Origin: Leucobacter chromiiresistens
GTDB taxonomy: Bacteria > Actinomycetota > Actinomycetes > Actinomycetales > Microbacteriaceae
Direction of reading: 5' to 3'
Length of the DNA stretch: 64,000 nt
Assembly (NCBI RefSeq): GCF_900102345.1
Contig: NZ_FNKB01000001.1
Location: 2,480,001 to 2,544,000, forward strand
Position 1 is the first letter of the stretch; every line of letters starts with the position of its first letter. Both the position numbers and the translations under genes were made by a program. The notes under the pieces were generated by a model that was not told the DNA's origin, did not search any database, and saw nothing but the letters and a program-made list of their open reading frames with translations. Shown piece by piece: positions 45,709 to 54,715 of the stretch.

Positions 45709-46665
45709 ATGCATCAGGCGGACGCGGGGCGGGCGGCCAACGCGACGGGCGACGCCGACGCGACGGGTGACGCCGACGCGACGGGCGACGCCGACGCGGC
45801 AGCCGGGGCGCTCACCCCGGAGCCGGAGACGGCGCAGGCGGAGACGGCGCAGGCGGTTGCTGAGGCGTTGACGGGCCGCGCGCCGCGCACGCTGCTCGCG
45901 GCGGACTCGTTCCGAGTGCGCGCGCATTCGGGCCGCATCGCCGTGCGGGGTTTCGCACGGCACCTCGAGCGGTTCTCGCGAGCCGCCCGCGAGGCCTGGC
46001 ACGAACGGCTCCTGCAGCAGGGCGTCGAGGTCGGCGCGCACGCCGTGAGCGCGGGCCGGCGCATCGCGGCGTTCCTCGAACAGGTGCCCGAGCGCCTCGC
46101 ATCGGGCGGCGAGGGCTTCCCCCGCCTCGAACTGTGGGCGACGGATCAGCCGAGCGCCGCCCCGGCTCCGCAGCTCGAGCTCGCGCTTCGCCCGCTCCCC
46201 GCCCTCCGCGAGTCGGTCGAGCTGCGCTCGGCGCCCCGCGGCGACCGGCCTCTGGCGCATCGGAAGGGGCCGAACATCGAGGCCTATCGCGCGTTGAGCC
46301 GGGAGCTCGCGGCGGAGCCGCTGCTGCTCGACGCCTCGGGCCGCGTTCTCGAGGGAGCGACCACGAGCCTGATCTGGTGGGATCCGGCATCCCACCGCGG
46401 CGCGGTATCGGCGCTGCACCACCGCGTGCCATCGGTGACGGAGGCGCTGCTGCGCGAGGGCGCCCAGCTCGACCCCCGATTCGCGACTGCCGAGCGGCTG
46501 GCGGAGTGCGAGGTGTGGGCCGTGAACGCGCTGCACGGCATCCGATGGGTCAGCCGCATCGACGACATGCCCTGCGCGCCGCCCGACGCTCAGCGGCTCG
46601 CCCGGTTCCGCGAGATGCTCGACCGCCGCTGGGAGACGGTCACAGCTCCACGAGCCGTGCGCTGA
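45709..46665 (+). CDS. pabC: Aminodeoxychorismate lyase-like class IV aminotransferase (PabC)
   Basis: A 318-residue fold-type IV PLP enzyme. Residues 1-52 are low complexity with tandem repeats. The enzyme core follows: RHLERFSRAAREAW, catalytic Lys186 in HRKGPNIEAY, LLLDASGRVLEGATTSLIWW (the E-G-x-T-S-N/L loop contacting PLP phosphate), and VWAVNALHGIRWV. In this family PabC releases pyruvate from aminodeoxychorismate to give p-aminobenzoate; D-amino-acid or branched-chain aminotransferases are alternatives, but pairing with pabB favours PabC. The end overlaps the convergent cydC gene by 26 bases. Confidence 0.85.
   Translation: MHQADAGRAANATGDADATGDADATGDADAAAGALTPEPETAQAETAQAVAEALTGRAPRTLLAADSFRVRAHSGRIAVRGFARHLERFSRAAREAWHERLLQQGVEVGAHAVSAGRRIAAFLEQVPERLASGGEGFPRLELWATDQPSAAPAPQLELALRPLPALRESVELRSAPRGDRPLAHRKGPNIEAYRALSRELAAEPLLLDASGRVLEGATTSLIWWDPASHRGAVSALHHRVPSVTEALLREGAQLDPRFATAERLAECEVWAVNALHGIRWVSRIDDMPCAPPDAQRLARFREMLDRRWETVTAPRAVR
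45739..45792 (+). repeat. 18-base tandem repeat at the pabC N-terminus
   Basis: Three copies of an 18-base unit encode ATGDAD; copies two and three differ from each other at one base. A second repeat, two exact copies of GAGACGGCGCAGGCG, follows at 45826-45855. Both keep the frame. Confidence 0.85.
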
Positions 46666-48367
46666 TCCCCTCGGGCAGCTCGGTGTGCGTGATGAGCACG
46701 ACGGCGCGGTCGTCGGGCACCGCCCCGAGCAGGTCGAGGACGAGGCGATCGGCGAGTTCGCGGTCGACTCCGGCGGTCGGCTCGTCGAGCACGACGACCG
46801 GGAAGTCGGCGAGGATCGCGCGGGCGAGCGCGATGCGCTGCGCCTGGCCGCCCGAGATCCAGGCGCCGTCCGCCCCCAGGCGCGCGTCGAGTCCGCCGCG
46901 TTCGAGCGCCCAATCGGCGAGGCCGACGCGGTCGAGCACCTGCCAGAGGTCGTCGTCGCTCGCCGTGCCGCGCTCTTCGCTGTCGCGGGCGAATCTCAGG
47001 TTCTGGCGCAGGTCGGAGTCGAAGAGGTACGGCCGCTGCTCGCACAGCCCCACGATCTCGCGCACGGCGTCGGGGTCCATCGCGCGCGCATCGAGACCGC
47101 GCAAACGGTACTCGCCGCGCGATTCGAGGAATCGGACGAGGGCGAGCGCGAGGGTGCTCTTGCCCGCCCCGCTCGCGCCCCGCACGACGAGGGTGTCGCC
47201 GGGAGCCAGGGCGAAGTCGACGCCGCTGATGGCGTCGCGCGACGCGCCGGGATACCGGGCGGCGAGACCGCGCACCTCGAGCAGCGGCGCCCCTGGAACG
47301 GGATCGGAGGCGCCGCCGCTGGCGGCGGCGATGGCGGGGGCCGGTGCGCCGTCGCGGCCCGCCTCCCCGACCAGCTCGGCCGGCAGGTCGCCCTCGGTCA
47401 GTTCGGCGACGCGGTCGGCGCTCGCCTCCACCGCGCGCCTCGCCGCGAGCGCGGCGGGCACCTGCGCGAAGACCTCGAAGACCGCCGCGGGCACCACCGC
47501 CGCCGCGGCGAAGAGCGGCGCCGACAGCCCGTCGCCGAGACTCGGGAGCATGACGAGGATCGCGAGCAGCGAGGCGGCTCCGGCGGCGCAGCCCAGCACC
47601 GCGGCGGTGAGACCCGCCGAGCGCGCGCGTCGCAGCTGCAGTGCCGAGAGTCGGCGTTCGGCGGCGGCGATCCGTTCGCGCTGCATCTCGATCGCGCCGA
47701 AGGCCGTCAGCACCTCGCCCGCGGCGAACCGCTCGAGCAGCGCGTCGACCACGGCCGCCCGCGCCGCGCTCACCTCGCGGTCCTGCGCGCCCGAGATGCG
47801 GCGGGAGAGCACGATCGCCGCCCCGCCGCCGAGCGCCAGCGCACCGAGCAGCACGAGCGCGGCGGGCACTGAGATCAGCGCGACGACGACGAGGCTCAGG
47901 GCGGTCACGATGCCGCTCACGAGCAGCGGCTGCCGCACGCGGAGCGCCTCATCCTGCAGCTGGTCGACGTCGTCGACGAATGCGGCGAGCACCTCGCCGC
48001 GGCGATGCGATTCGAGCCCGCCGGGCACGCGCGGCACGAGTGCGGCGAAGGTGCGCGAGCGGAGCACCGCGAGCTGGGCGAGCGCCGCGTCGTGGCTCGC
48101 GAGCCGCTCCGCGTAGCGGAAGGCCGCGCGCCCGATCGCGAGGGCGCGCACGCCCACGATCGCGAAGGTGAGGTGCAGGATCGGCGGCTGCTCTCCGGCC
48201 CGAACGATGAGCCACATGCTCAACCCGAGCAGGCCCACGATGCTGGCATCGGCGAGCACGCCGAGCGCGATGCCCGGGAAGCGGCGGGCCCGGCTCGGGA
48301 GGGCCCGTGCGAGCACCGAGCTCCGGTGCCGTGCCCGCTGCTCGAGAGCGGTCTCCGTGCGGGTCAT
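46640..48367 (-). CDS. cydC: Thiol reductant ABC exporter subunit CydC
   Basis: CydC pairs with CydD to form the ABC exporter for cysteine/glutathione-type thiols needed to assemble cytochrome bd. The 575-residue half-transporter has six membrane helices in its first 330 residues and an ATPase domain with Walker A GASGAGKST, signature SGGQAQRIALARA, Walker B VVVLDEPTAG. Start ATG (48365-48367) overlaps the cydD stop by four bases. The last 26 bases overlap pabC on the other strand. Confidence 0.93.
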   Translation of the reverse strand: MTRTETALEQRARHRSSVLARALPSRARRFPGIALGVLADASIVGLLGLSMWLIVRAGEQPPILHLTFAIVGVRALAIGRAAFRYAERLASHDAALAQLAVLRSRTFAALVPRVPGGLESHRRGEVLAAFVDDVDQLQDEALRVRQPLLVSGIVTALSLVVVALISVPAALVLLGALALGGGAAIVLSRRISGAQDREVSAARAAVVDALLERFAAGEVLTAFGAIEMQRERIAAAERRLSALQLRRARSAGLTAAVLGCAAGAASLLAILVMLPSLGDGLSAPLFAAAAVVPAAVFEVFAQVPAALAARRAVEASADRVAELTEGDLPAELVGEAGRDGAPAPAIAAASGGASDPVPGAPLLEVRGLAARYPGASRDAISGVDFALAPGDTLVVRGASGAGKSTLALALVRFLESRGEYRLRGLDARAMDPDAVREIVGLCEQRPYLFDSDLRQNLRFARDSEERGTASDDDLWQVLDRVGLADWALERGGLDARLGADGAWISGGQAQRIALARAILADFPVVVLDEPTAGVDRELADRLVLDLLGAVPDDRAVVLITHTELPEGISARLVEL

Positions 48368-50100
48368 GCGTCCACCTCGGCGATCTGCGGTTCGGGGCGC
48401 GCCGCGGCGACGCGCACCACGCGGTCGGCGGCGCGGTGCACGGCTTCGCGGTGACTCACCACGAGCACCGCGCGCCCGCCATCGGCCTCTCGGCGGAGCG
48501 CTGCGCAGACGACGGCCTCGCTCTCGGGGTCGAGCGCGGAGGTCGGCTCGTCGAGCACCAGGACTGCGCAGTCGCGGTTCCACGCCCGGTAGAGCGCGCG
48601 CGCCACCGCGATGCGCTGCGCCTGCCCGCCCGAGACTCCGGCGCCGGCGACGCCCAGTTCGGCGCCGCCGTCGAGGTGCTGGAGGCCGACGGAGTCGAGC
48701 GCGCGCCGCACGAGCCCGTCGTCGGGTGCCCGGTCTCCGAGTGCGACGTTCGCGGCGATGCTGCCGTGCAGCAGCCCCGGACGCTGGCCGGCCCAAGCGA
48801 TGCGTTCGGGCGCGACGATGCGGCCGCGGATGGGCTCGACGAAGCCGAGCAGCGCCGCGACGAGCGTGGACTTCCCGGCCCCGGACGGGCCGGCCATGGC
48901 GACGAGTTCGCCCCGCCCCACCGCGAACGACGTGGGGCCCACGACGCGGCGGCCGCTCCGGGCGACGCTCACCTCGTCGAAGACGAGAGCCGGCTGCGCC
49001 GCATCGGCCGCCGCACCCACCGCCGCACCCTCCGCGACTCCGGGCCCGCCGTCCGTCGATGCCGTCCGCCGCGAGTGGCCCGCGGCGCCGCGCGGCGCAT
49101 CCGCCGACTCGATGATCTCGAAGACGCGGCCCGCCGCCGCGAGACCCTCCGTGGACGCGTGGAACGCGGCGCCGACCTGGCGGATCGGCACGAAGGTCTC
49201 GGGGAGCAGCAGCAGCACGAAGAGGCCGAGCCCGAGGGGGAACTCGCCGCTCACGAGACGCGTGCCGACGGTGACCGCGACGAGCGCGATCGAGAACGTT
49301 CCGGCGAGATCGAGCACGAACCCCGAGAGGAAGGTGACGCGCAGCACGCTCATCGTGCGCGAGCGGTATTCCTCGGTCTCCCGCGAGATGCGGGCGATCT
49401 GCCGATCCTGCCGCCCGAAGATGCGGAGCGTCGCGAGTCCGGCCACGACGTCGAGGAACGACGACGAGAGGCGCTGCAGCTGGCTCCACTGCCGATCCTG
49501 CACCGCCTGCGTGGCGAGACCGATGAGGATCATGAAGACGGGGATGATCGGGAACACCACGATCACGATGAGCCCGCTCAGGGGGTCGGCGAGCAGCACC
49601 GCGAGGACGAGGATGGGCGTCGCGACGCCCGTGAGCAGCAGCTGCGGGATGTAGCCGGAGAAGTACCCGTCGAGCGCGTCGAGCCCGCGACCGAGCGACG
49701 TGGCCAGCTCGGCGTCTCCGGGGCCGGAGTCGCGCTGCGGCGAGCGCGCGTCGAGCGCGTCGAGCGCGGCGGATCGCAGCTGCGCCTTCACCCGCACCGC
49801 GCCGCGGGCGGCGACGACGTCCATTCCCCAGCCGGCGAGCGAGCGCACGAGCACGGCGGCGAGGGCGCCCAGCAGGAGCCAGGTGAGCTGCGCCGTGCCG
49901 TACGCGCCCTCGTCGATGCGTCCGCGCACGCCGGGGATGCCGTCCATCACGGGGAGCGCGAGCGCCGTGATGGCGTTCGCGAGGCACCAGGACCAAGCGA
50001 GCACCGCGCAGGTGCGCAGCAGTCCGAGACCGGCGCCGATCAGCAGCACTCCCCGCGCGGCGCGCGCGTATCGGAGCAGTCTCGGGTCGAAGGGTTTCAC
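48364..50100 (-). CDS. cydD: Thiol reductant ABC exporter subunit CydD
   Basis: Partner of CydC, 578 residues. Six helices lie before about residue 330 (VLLIGAGLGLLRTCAVLAW, LLLTGVATPILVLAVLL, and others), then a low-complexity Ala/Gly linker of about 45 residues, then the ATPase with GPSGAGKST, SGGQAQRIAVARA and VLVLDEPTSALDP. Order cydA-cydB-cydD-cydC is the usual actinobacterial cluster. A hairpin separates it from cydB by about 60 bases, so it may be expressed less than the oxidase subunits. Confidence 0.93.
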   Translation of the reverse strand: MKPFDPRLLRYARAARGVLLIGAGLGLLRTCAVLAWSWCLANAITALALPVMDGIPGVRGRIDEGAYGTAQLTWLLLGALAAVLVRSLAGWGMDVVAARGAVRVKAQLRSAALDALDARSPQRDSGPGDAELATSLGRGLDALDGYFSGYIPQLLLTGVATPILVLAVLLADPLSGLIVIVVFPIIPVFMILIGLATQAVQDRQWSQLQRLSSSFLDVVAGLATLRIFGRQDRQIARISRETEEYRSRTMSVLRVTFLSGFVLDLAGTFSIALVAVTVGTRLVSGEFPLGLGLFVLLLLPETFVPIRQVGAAFHASTEGLAAAGRVFEIIESADAPRGAAGHSRRTASTDGGPGVAEGAAVGAAADAAQPALVFDEVSVARSGRRVVGPTSFAVGRGELVAMAGPSGAGKSTLVAALLGFVEPIRGRIVAPERIAWAGQRPGLLHGSIAANVALGDRAPDDGLVRRALDSVGLQHLDGGAELGVAGAGVSGGQAQRIAVARALYRAWNRDCAVLVLDEPTSALDPESEAVVCAALRREADGGRAVLVVSHREAVHRAADRVVRVAAARPEPQIAEVDA

Positions 50101-50159
50101 GAGGTTCCTGAGGGTCGGTGGGCGGCGGGCGTCTCCTGCGCCCGAGGCAGTCTACGGGA

Positions 50160-50192
50160 GCCCGGGGCTTCACATCAGATGAAACCCCGGGC
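50160..50192 (-). terminator. Hairpin between cydB and cydD
   Basis: GCCCGGGGCTTCA and TGAAACCCCGGGC pair at 12 of 13 positions around a seven-base loop, beginning 26 bases after the cydB stop. The remaining gap up to the cydD start (50101-50159) shows nothing else. It could be a partial terminator setting the oxidase-to-exporter ratio. Confidence 0.55.
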
Positions 50193-50217
50193 CTCGCGGA
50201 GCGGGCCGCGTGCGGGC

Positions 50218-51246
50218 CTAGTGCGCGTCCGCCGGAATCGCCTCCCGCGTGAGTCGCCTCCGGAACACCCAGTACGTCCAGGCCTGGTAGGCGAGCACGA
50301 GCGGCAGCGTGAAGACGGCGACCCACGTCATGAGCTCGAGCGTCTTCTCGGAGCTCGCAGCCCCCTCCACCGACATGGAGTAGGCGGGGTCGATGCTCGA
50401 CGCCATGAGGTTCGGGAACATCGACATGAAGATCGCCAGCAGTGCGAACGCGATCGCGATCGCGTTGCCGGTGAAGGCCCAGCCCTCGCGCCCGAGCACG
50501 TTCGCCACCCATGCGACGATGAGAGCGACGGCGGCCACCGCGGAGCAGAGCACCACGACCCACAGCGTGGGGCTGCTGGTGTGCTGCATGATCGTCCATC
50601 CGAGAAAGACGGCGCCCGCGAGGATGGCTGCAGCGCCGACCTTCTTGGCGAGGTCGCGAGCTCGATCGCGCATGTCGCCTGCGGTCTTCAGCGAGATGAA
50701 CACGAGGCCGTGCGTGAAGGTGATGAGCAGCATCGTGATCCCGCCCAGCAGTCCGTACGGGTTGAGCAGGGTGAGGAGCGTGCCCTGGTAGATCCAGCCG
50801 CCGTTCTCCATGGGCTCGATCGGCAGCCCCTGGGCGAGGTTCGCGAATGCGACGCCCCAGAGCAGCGGCGGCACGACCGATCCCCAGAAGATGAACTGGT
50901 CGAACCAGCGGGTCCAGGCGCGCCCCTTGCCCTGGTGCCGGTACTCGAAGGAGACGCCGCGCAGGATGAGCGCGACGAGGATCACGAGGAGCGCGAGGTA
51001 GAAGCCCGAGAACATCGTCGCGTACCACTCGGGGAAGGCGGCGAAGAGCGAGGCGCCCGCGACGATCAGCCAGGTCTCGTTCAAGTCCCAGACGGGTCCG
51101 ATGGTGTTGATGATGAGGCGGCGGTCGGTGTTGTCGCGGCCCAGGAACGGCAGTGACATGCCGACGCCGAAGTCGAATCCGTCGAGCACGAAGTACCCGA
51201 TGAGCATGGCCCCGACGATGAAGAACCAGAGTGTGGTGAGTTCCAT
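50218..51246 (-). CDS. cydB: Cytochrome bd oxidase subunit II
   Basis: CydB is the structural partner of CydA in the quinol oxidase of the cytoplasmic membrane. The 342-residue protein shows about nine helices and the family segments LDGFDFGVGMSLPFLGRDN, GPVWDLNETWLIVAGASLFAAFPEWYA (in part), RGVSFEYRHQ and FTHGLVFISLKT. Length is normal. The ATG lies nine bases after the cydA stop with a GGAGAC ribosome site. Confidence 0.96.
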   Translation of the reverse strand: MELTTLWFFIVGAMLIGYFVLDGFDFGVGMSLPFLGRDNTDRRLIINTIGPVWDLNETWLIVAGASLFAAFPEWYATMFSGFYLALLVILVALILRGVSFEYRHQGKGRAWTRWFDQFIFWGSVVPPLLWGVAFANLAQGLPIEPMENGGWIYQGTLLTLLNPYGLLGGITMLLITFTHGLVFISLKTAGDMRDRARDLAKKVGAAAILAGAVFLGWTIMQHTSSPTLWVVVLCSAVAAVALIVAWVANVLGREGWAFTGNAIAIAFALLAIFMSMFPNLMASSIDPAYSMSVEGAASSEKTLELMTWVAVFTLPLVLAYQAWTYWVFRRRLTREAIPADAH

Positions 51247-51255
51247 GTCCGTCTC

Positions 51256-52710
51256 CTAGTAGACCGTGGCGAGCTGCTGGTGGTCGGCATCGCCCGGCTT
51301 GCCGTCGGCGTCCGTGCTAAGGGCGATCTCGGGCGGGCCCTCCTTCGCGGCTTTCGTGATGAGCTTGAACTCGACGACCGCAAGCGCCCCGTACACGATG
51401 GTGAAGACGAGCATCGAGATCAGCACCGCCCAGCCCGGCACTCCCGGCGATACGCCCTGCTCGGTCGTCATCACCCCGAACACGATCCAGGGCTGCCGGC
51501 CCATCTCGGTGAAGACCCAGCCGACGAGCGACGCGAGCATCGGGAGCGGGGCGGTCCAGATGGCGACCTTCCACGCCCAGTCGGGCAGGTCCATGTTCTT
51601 GCGGGTGATCCAGAGCCCGACCGCGGAGACGAGGGCCGCGAGTGCGCCGAGCCCGATCATCCAGCGGAAGGCCCAGTAGGTGACCCAGATGATGGGCGCG
51701 AACTGCCCGTCGGTCGGGCACGTCAGCAGCGAGTCGGCGCCGCAGTACTGCGCGGTGTACTCCGCCTGCAGGTCGCGGATGCCCTCGACCGACCCGTCGA
51801 ACGTGCCGTTAGAGAGGAACGAGAGGAGGTAGGGGATGCGGATCGAGAAGATCTCGTGCGCTCCGTCGGGGGTGCCGAGGCTGAACAGGGAGAAGGAGGC
51901 GTCGGCTCCGGAGGACGTCTCGTAGTGCGCCTCGGCGGCGGCCATCTTCATCGGCTGGGTCTGGGTCATCACCATGCCGAGCGAGTGCCCGGTGAGGCCG
52001 ACGCCCATGAAGGCGATGAGATTGGTCCATGCGCCGAAGCGCAGCCCCGTGCGCATCTCGTCGAGGTACTGACCGCGGCGCAGGTGCCAGGCGGCCGTCG
52101 AGACGACGACGACCCCGGCGAACATCACCGCGGCGAAGATGGTGTGCGGGAACTGCGTCACCGCGACCGGGTTCGTGAGCACCGCGCCGATGCTCTCGAG
52201 CTCGGCGCGACCGCGCTCCTCGTTGATGGTGAAGCCGTCGGGGTTCTGCATGAAGGCGTTCGCCGCGAGGATGAAGTAGGCGGAGGCCACGGTGCCGAGC
52301 CACACGGACCAGATGGTCATCAGGTGGATCTTCTTCGGCAGCTTGTCCCACCCGAAGATCCACAGGCCGATGAAGGTCGCCTCGAAGAAGAACGCGATGA
52401 GGCCCTCCATCGCGAGCGGCGCGCCGAAGATGTCGCCGACGAAGCGGGAGTAATTCGACCAGTTCATGCCGAACTGGAACTCCTGCACGATGCCGGTGAC
52501 GACGCCCATGGCGAAGTTGATGAGGAAGATCTTGCCGAAGAGGCGCGTGAGCCGCAGGTACTTGACCTTGCCGGTCTTCACCCATGCGGTCTGCAGAATG
52601 GCGACGAGCAGGCACATGCCGATCGTCAGCGGGACGAAGATGAAGTGGTACAGCGTCGTCAGGCCGAACTGCCACCGCGATAACGTCAGAGGATCGAAGA
52701 ACTCGTTCAT
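51256..52710 (-). CDS. cydA: Cytochrome bd oxidase subunit I
   Basis: CydA carries hemes b558, b595 and d and oxidises quinol while reducing oxygen with high affinity. The 484-residue protein has SRWQFGLTTLYHFIFVPLTIG with the His ligand near the N-terminus, FGMNWSNYSRFVGDIFGAPLAMEGL, and GRQPWIVFGVMTTEQGVSP typical of the family. The Q-loop is the short form usual in Gram-positive bacteria. I chose the ATG at 52708-52710 (MNEFFDPLTLSRWQ) with GGGAG eight bases before it. A promoter candidate lies about 120 bases upstream. Confidence 0.96.
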   Translation of the reverse strand: MNEFFDPLTLSRWQFGLTTLYHFIFVPLTIGMCLLVAILQTAWVKTGKVKYLRLTRLFGKIFLINFAMGVVTGIVQEFQFGMNWSNYSRFVGDIFGAPLAMEGLIAFFFEATFIGLWIFGWDKLPKKIHLMTIWSVWLGTVASAYFILAANAFMQNPDGFTINEERGRAELESIGAVLTNPVAVTQFPHTIFAAVMFAGVVVVSTAAWHLRRGQYLDEMRTGLRFGAWTNLIAFMGVGLTGHSLGMVMTQTQPMKMAAAEAHYETSSGADASFSLFSLGTPDGAHEIFSIRIPYLLSFLSNGTFDGSVEGIRDLQAEYTAQYCGADSLLTCPTDGQFAPIIWVTYWAFRWMIGLGALAALVSAVGLWITRKNMDLPDWAWKVAIWTAPLPMLASLVGWVFTEMGRQPWIVFGVMTTEQGVSPGVPGWAVLISMLVFTIVYGALAVVEFKLITKAAKEGPPEIALSTDADGKPGDADHQQLATVY

Positions 52711-52822
52711 GTACTGCTCCCGAACGAAGGTCGCGCGCCCCACCGAGGGTGCACTCCCTTAGTGAGATCCGCCACGAGATGTCATTCTCGCCGGAGCCAT
52801 CGGCTGGATGCCGACTGGCTCA

Positions 52823-52852
52823 ATTTTAGCGTTTCTGTGAATCTCCTGCGAA
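52823..52852 (-). promoter_or_regulatory. Candidate promoter of the cyd cluster
   Basis: On the minus strand TTCGCA (52852-52847), 18 bases, TAAAAT (52828-52823), in the locally A/T-rich 262-base gap shared with the divergent DedA gene. A long leader of over 100 bases would precede cydA. I found no convincing Rex site. Confidence 0.45.
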
Positions 52853-52972
52853 TGCGCTTCGGCTTCGAGCCATATTTCACTCGACGCCGAACGGAATATC
52901 TCTCGACGTCGAGCGGTCGACCGGCGGGCCCGGCTGAGGGTCGGCCCCGCCGCCGTCGTTACACTCGGGAGC

Positions 52973-53656
52973 GTGACCGACTTCCTGAGCGCAGTGATCG
53001 AGTGGCTCCGCGACCTGGACCCGGTGCTGCGCACCCTGCTCGCGGGCGTCGGCATGATGCTCGAGACCTCCATCTTCGTCGGGCTCGTCGTGCCCGGCGA
53101 CACCATCGCCCTCGTCTCCGCGATCGGAGTGACCTCGTCCACCGAGTTCGTCTGGCTCGTGATCGCCCTGGTGCTCGGGGCCATCGCGGGCGAGAGCCTC
53201 GGCTTCCTCCTCGGCCGCTGGGCCGGCCCGCGCATCCGCGCGAGCCGCGCCGGGAGACGGCTCGGAGAGCGCAACTGGCGGATCGCCGAGCACTACCTCG
53301 GGGAGCGCGGCGGGATCGCGGTGTTCCTCTCCCGATTCCTGCCGGTGCTGCACTCGCTGGTTCCGCTCACCGCGGGGATGGCGGGCATGCGGTACCTGCG
53401 ATTCCTCGGCTGGACGGCATCGGCGAGCGTGGTGTGGGCGCTGATCGTCGTCACCCTCGGGTTCGGCGCCGCCGCCGGGTTCGATCGACTGGCCGATCGC
53501 GTGAAGGGCGCCGGGTTCGTGTTCGCCGGGTTCGCGGCGCTCGTCGCGCTCTCGATCTGGGGGGCGAAGAAGTGGTTCCTGCGCCGCGAGCAGCGCCATC
53601 TCGACCTGGCGGCAACCAGTGCATCGCCTGAGGATCCGCACCCGCCGACGCCCTAG
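52973..53656 (+). CDS. DedA/VTT family membrane protein
   Basis: A 227-residue protein of the DedA (SNARE-associated, VTT) family: GLVVPGDTIALVSAIG (the E/D-x-P-G-E/D region), GAIAGESLGFLLGRWAG, and the FLSRFLPVLHSLVPLTAGMAGMRYLRFLGWT segment with its Phe-x-Arg-Phe-x-Pro motif. Four to five helices. Members help recycle undecaprenyl phosphate or flip lipids. It starts at GTG (52973), seven bases after TACACT, so probably leaderless. It heads a plus-strand trio with a lipid-phosphatase-like and a FUSC protein. Confidence 0.92.
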   Translation: MTDFLSAVIEWLRDLDPVLRTLLAGVGMMLETSIFVGLVVPGDTIALVSAIGVTSSTEFVWLVIALVLGAIAGESLGFLLGRWAGPRIRASRAGRRLGERNWRIAEHYLGERGGIAVFLSRFLPVLHSLVPLTAGMAGMRYLRFLGWTASASVVWALIVVTLGFGAAAGFDRLADRVKGAGFVFAGFAALVALSIWGAKKWFLRREQRHLDLAATSASPEDPHPPTP

Positions 53657-53665
53657 ACTGGGCGG

Positions 53666-54715
53666 GTGACTTCGCCGCCTCAGCCAGACCCCCGACCCCG
53701 CTTCGCGGCTCGACTGGAGGATTGGCTGCACAGCCGCCGAGCGCGGCGGGCGATCGCGCACGGCAAGAAGCCCTCCGTCATCCCCTACATCGGGTACGGC
53801 ACGACCGAGTGGATGCGGGTGCTGGGCCGCGTGCTCTACCTGCGCCCCGAGAGTCGCGAGCACACGCGGTTCCGGCCCGACGTGGCCGAGGTGTCCCGCG
53901 TGCGCGGGTGGCGCACCTTCACCAGCCTCTCCGTTCCCCATCAGACCGTGCGCGTGCTCATCGACGGCGAGCCGGTCACCGAGGTGACCGCGGATCGCGG
54001 CGGCGTGATCGACGCCATGGTGCCCGTGCAGCTCGAGCCGGGGTGGCACACCGTCACGCTGCAGGCCGGCGACAGCGAAGCGGCGGACGCCCCCGTGAAC
54101 ATCGTCGACCCCGAGGTGGAGTTCGGCGTCATCTCCGACATCGACGACACGATCCTGCTCACCGCCCTCCCCCGGCCGTTCGTCGCGGCCTGGAACAGCT
54201 TCGTGCTCGACGAGCACGCGCGCTCCGCCACCCCGGGCATGGCCGTGATGCTCGACCACCTCATGGCGGAGCACCCCGGCTCCCCCGTGATCTACCTCTC
54301 GACGGGGGCCTGGAACGCCGCCCCCGCCCTCAGCCGCTTCCTCGCCCGCAACCTCTACCCGATGGGGCCGCTGCTGCTCACCGACTGGGGCCCGACCCAC
54401 GATCGGTGGTTCCGGAGCGGGCGGGATCACAAGCGACGCGAGCTGCGCCGCATCGTGCAGGAGTTCCCGGGGGTCCGCTGGATCCTCATCGGCGACGACG
54501 GCCAGCACGACGAGGCGCTGTACCACGAGTTCGCGACGGTCCACCCCGAGAACGTCGCCGCCGTGCTCATCCGCCAGCTCTCCATCGGAGAGGCGGTGCT
54601 GGCCGGCGGCCGCTCGAAGGCGCGCCTGCACCGGAGCACGAGCGGCGTGCCCTGGGTGTACGGCCCCGACGGCGCCACGCTGCGCGAGGAGCTGCGCAAG
54701 CTGGGACTGCTGTGA
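53666..54715 (+). CDS. DUF2183 (App1-like) phosphatase domain protein
   Basis: A 349-residue protein whose C-terminal half matches the App1/DUF2183 family, HAD-type phosphatidate phosphatases: DIDDTIL (Asp158 and Asp160 as nucleophile and acid/base), VIYLSTGAWNAAPALSRFL, HKRRELRRIV with the Lys, and ILIGDDGQHDEALY with the final Asp pair. The first 150 residues hold a beta-sandwich-like region and no membrane helix. It likely dephosphorylates a lipid. GTG start (53666) is six bases after TAGACT; its stop overlaps the FUSC gene by four bases. Confidence 0.9.
   Translation: MTSPPQPDPRPRFAARLEDWLHSRRARRAIAHGKKPSVIPYIGYGTTEWMRVLGRVLYLRPESREHTRFRPDVAEVSRVRGWRTFTSLSVPHQTVRVLIDGEPVTEVTADRGGVIDAMVPVQLEPGWHTVTLQAGDSEAADAPVNIVDPEVEFGVISDIDDTILLTALPRPFVAAWNSFVLDEHARSATPGMAVMLDHLMAEHPGSPVIYLSTGAWNAAPALSRFLARNLYPMGPLLLTDWGPTHDRWFRSGRDHKRRELRRIVQEFPGVRWILIGDDGQHDEALYHEFATVHPENVAAVLIRQLSIGEAVLAGGRSKARLHRSTSGVPWVYGPDGATLREELRKLGLL

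Noticed and set aside
52711..52972. Rex-type redox operator before cydA.
   Set aside because: TGTGAA occurs once near 52836 but without a matching half-site at the expected distance.
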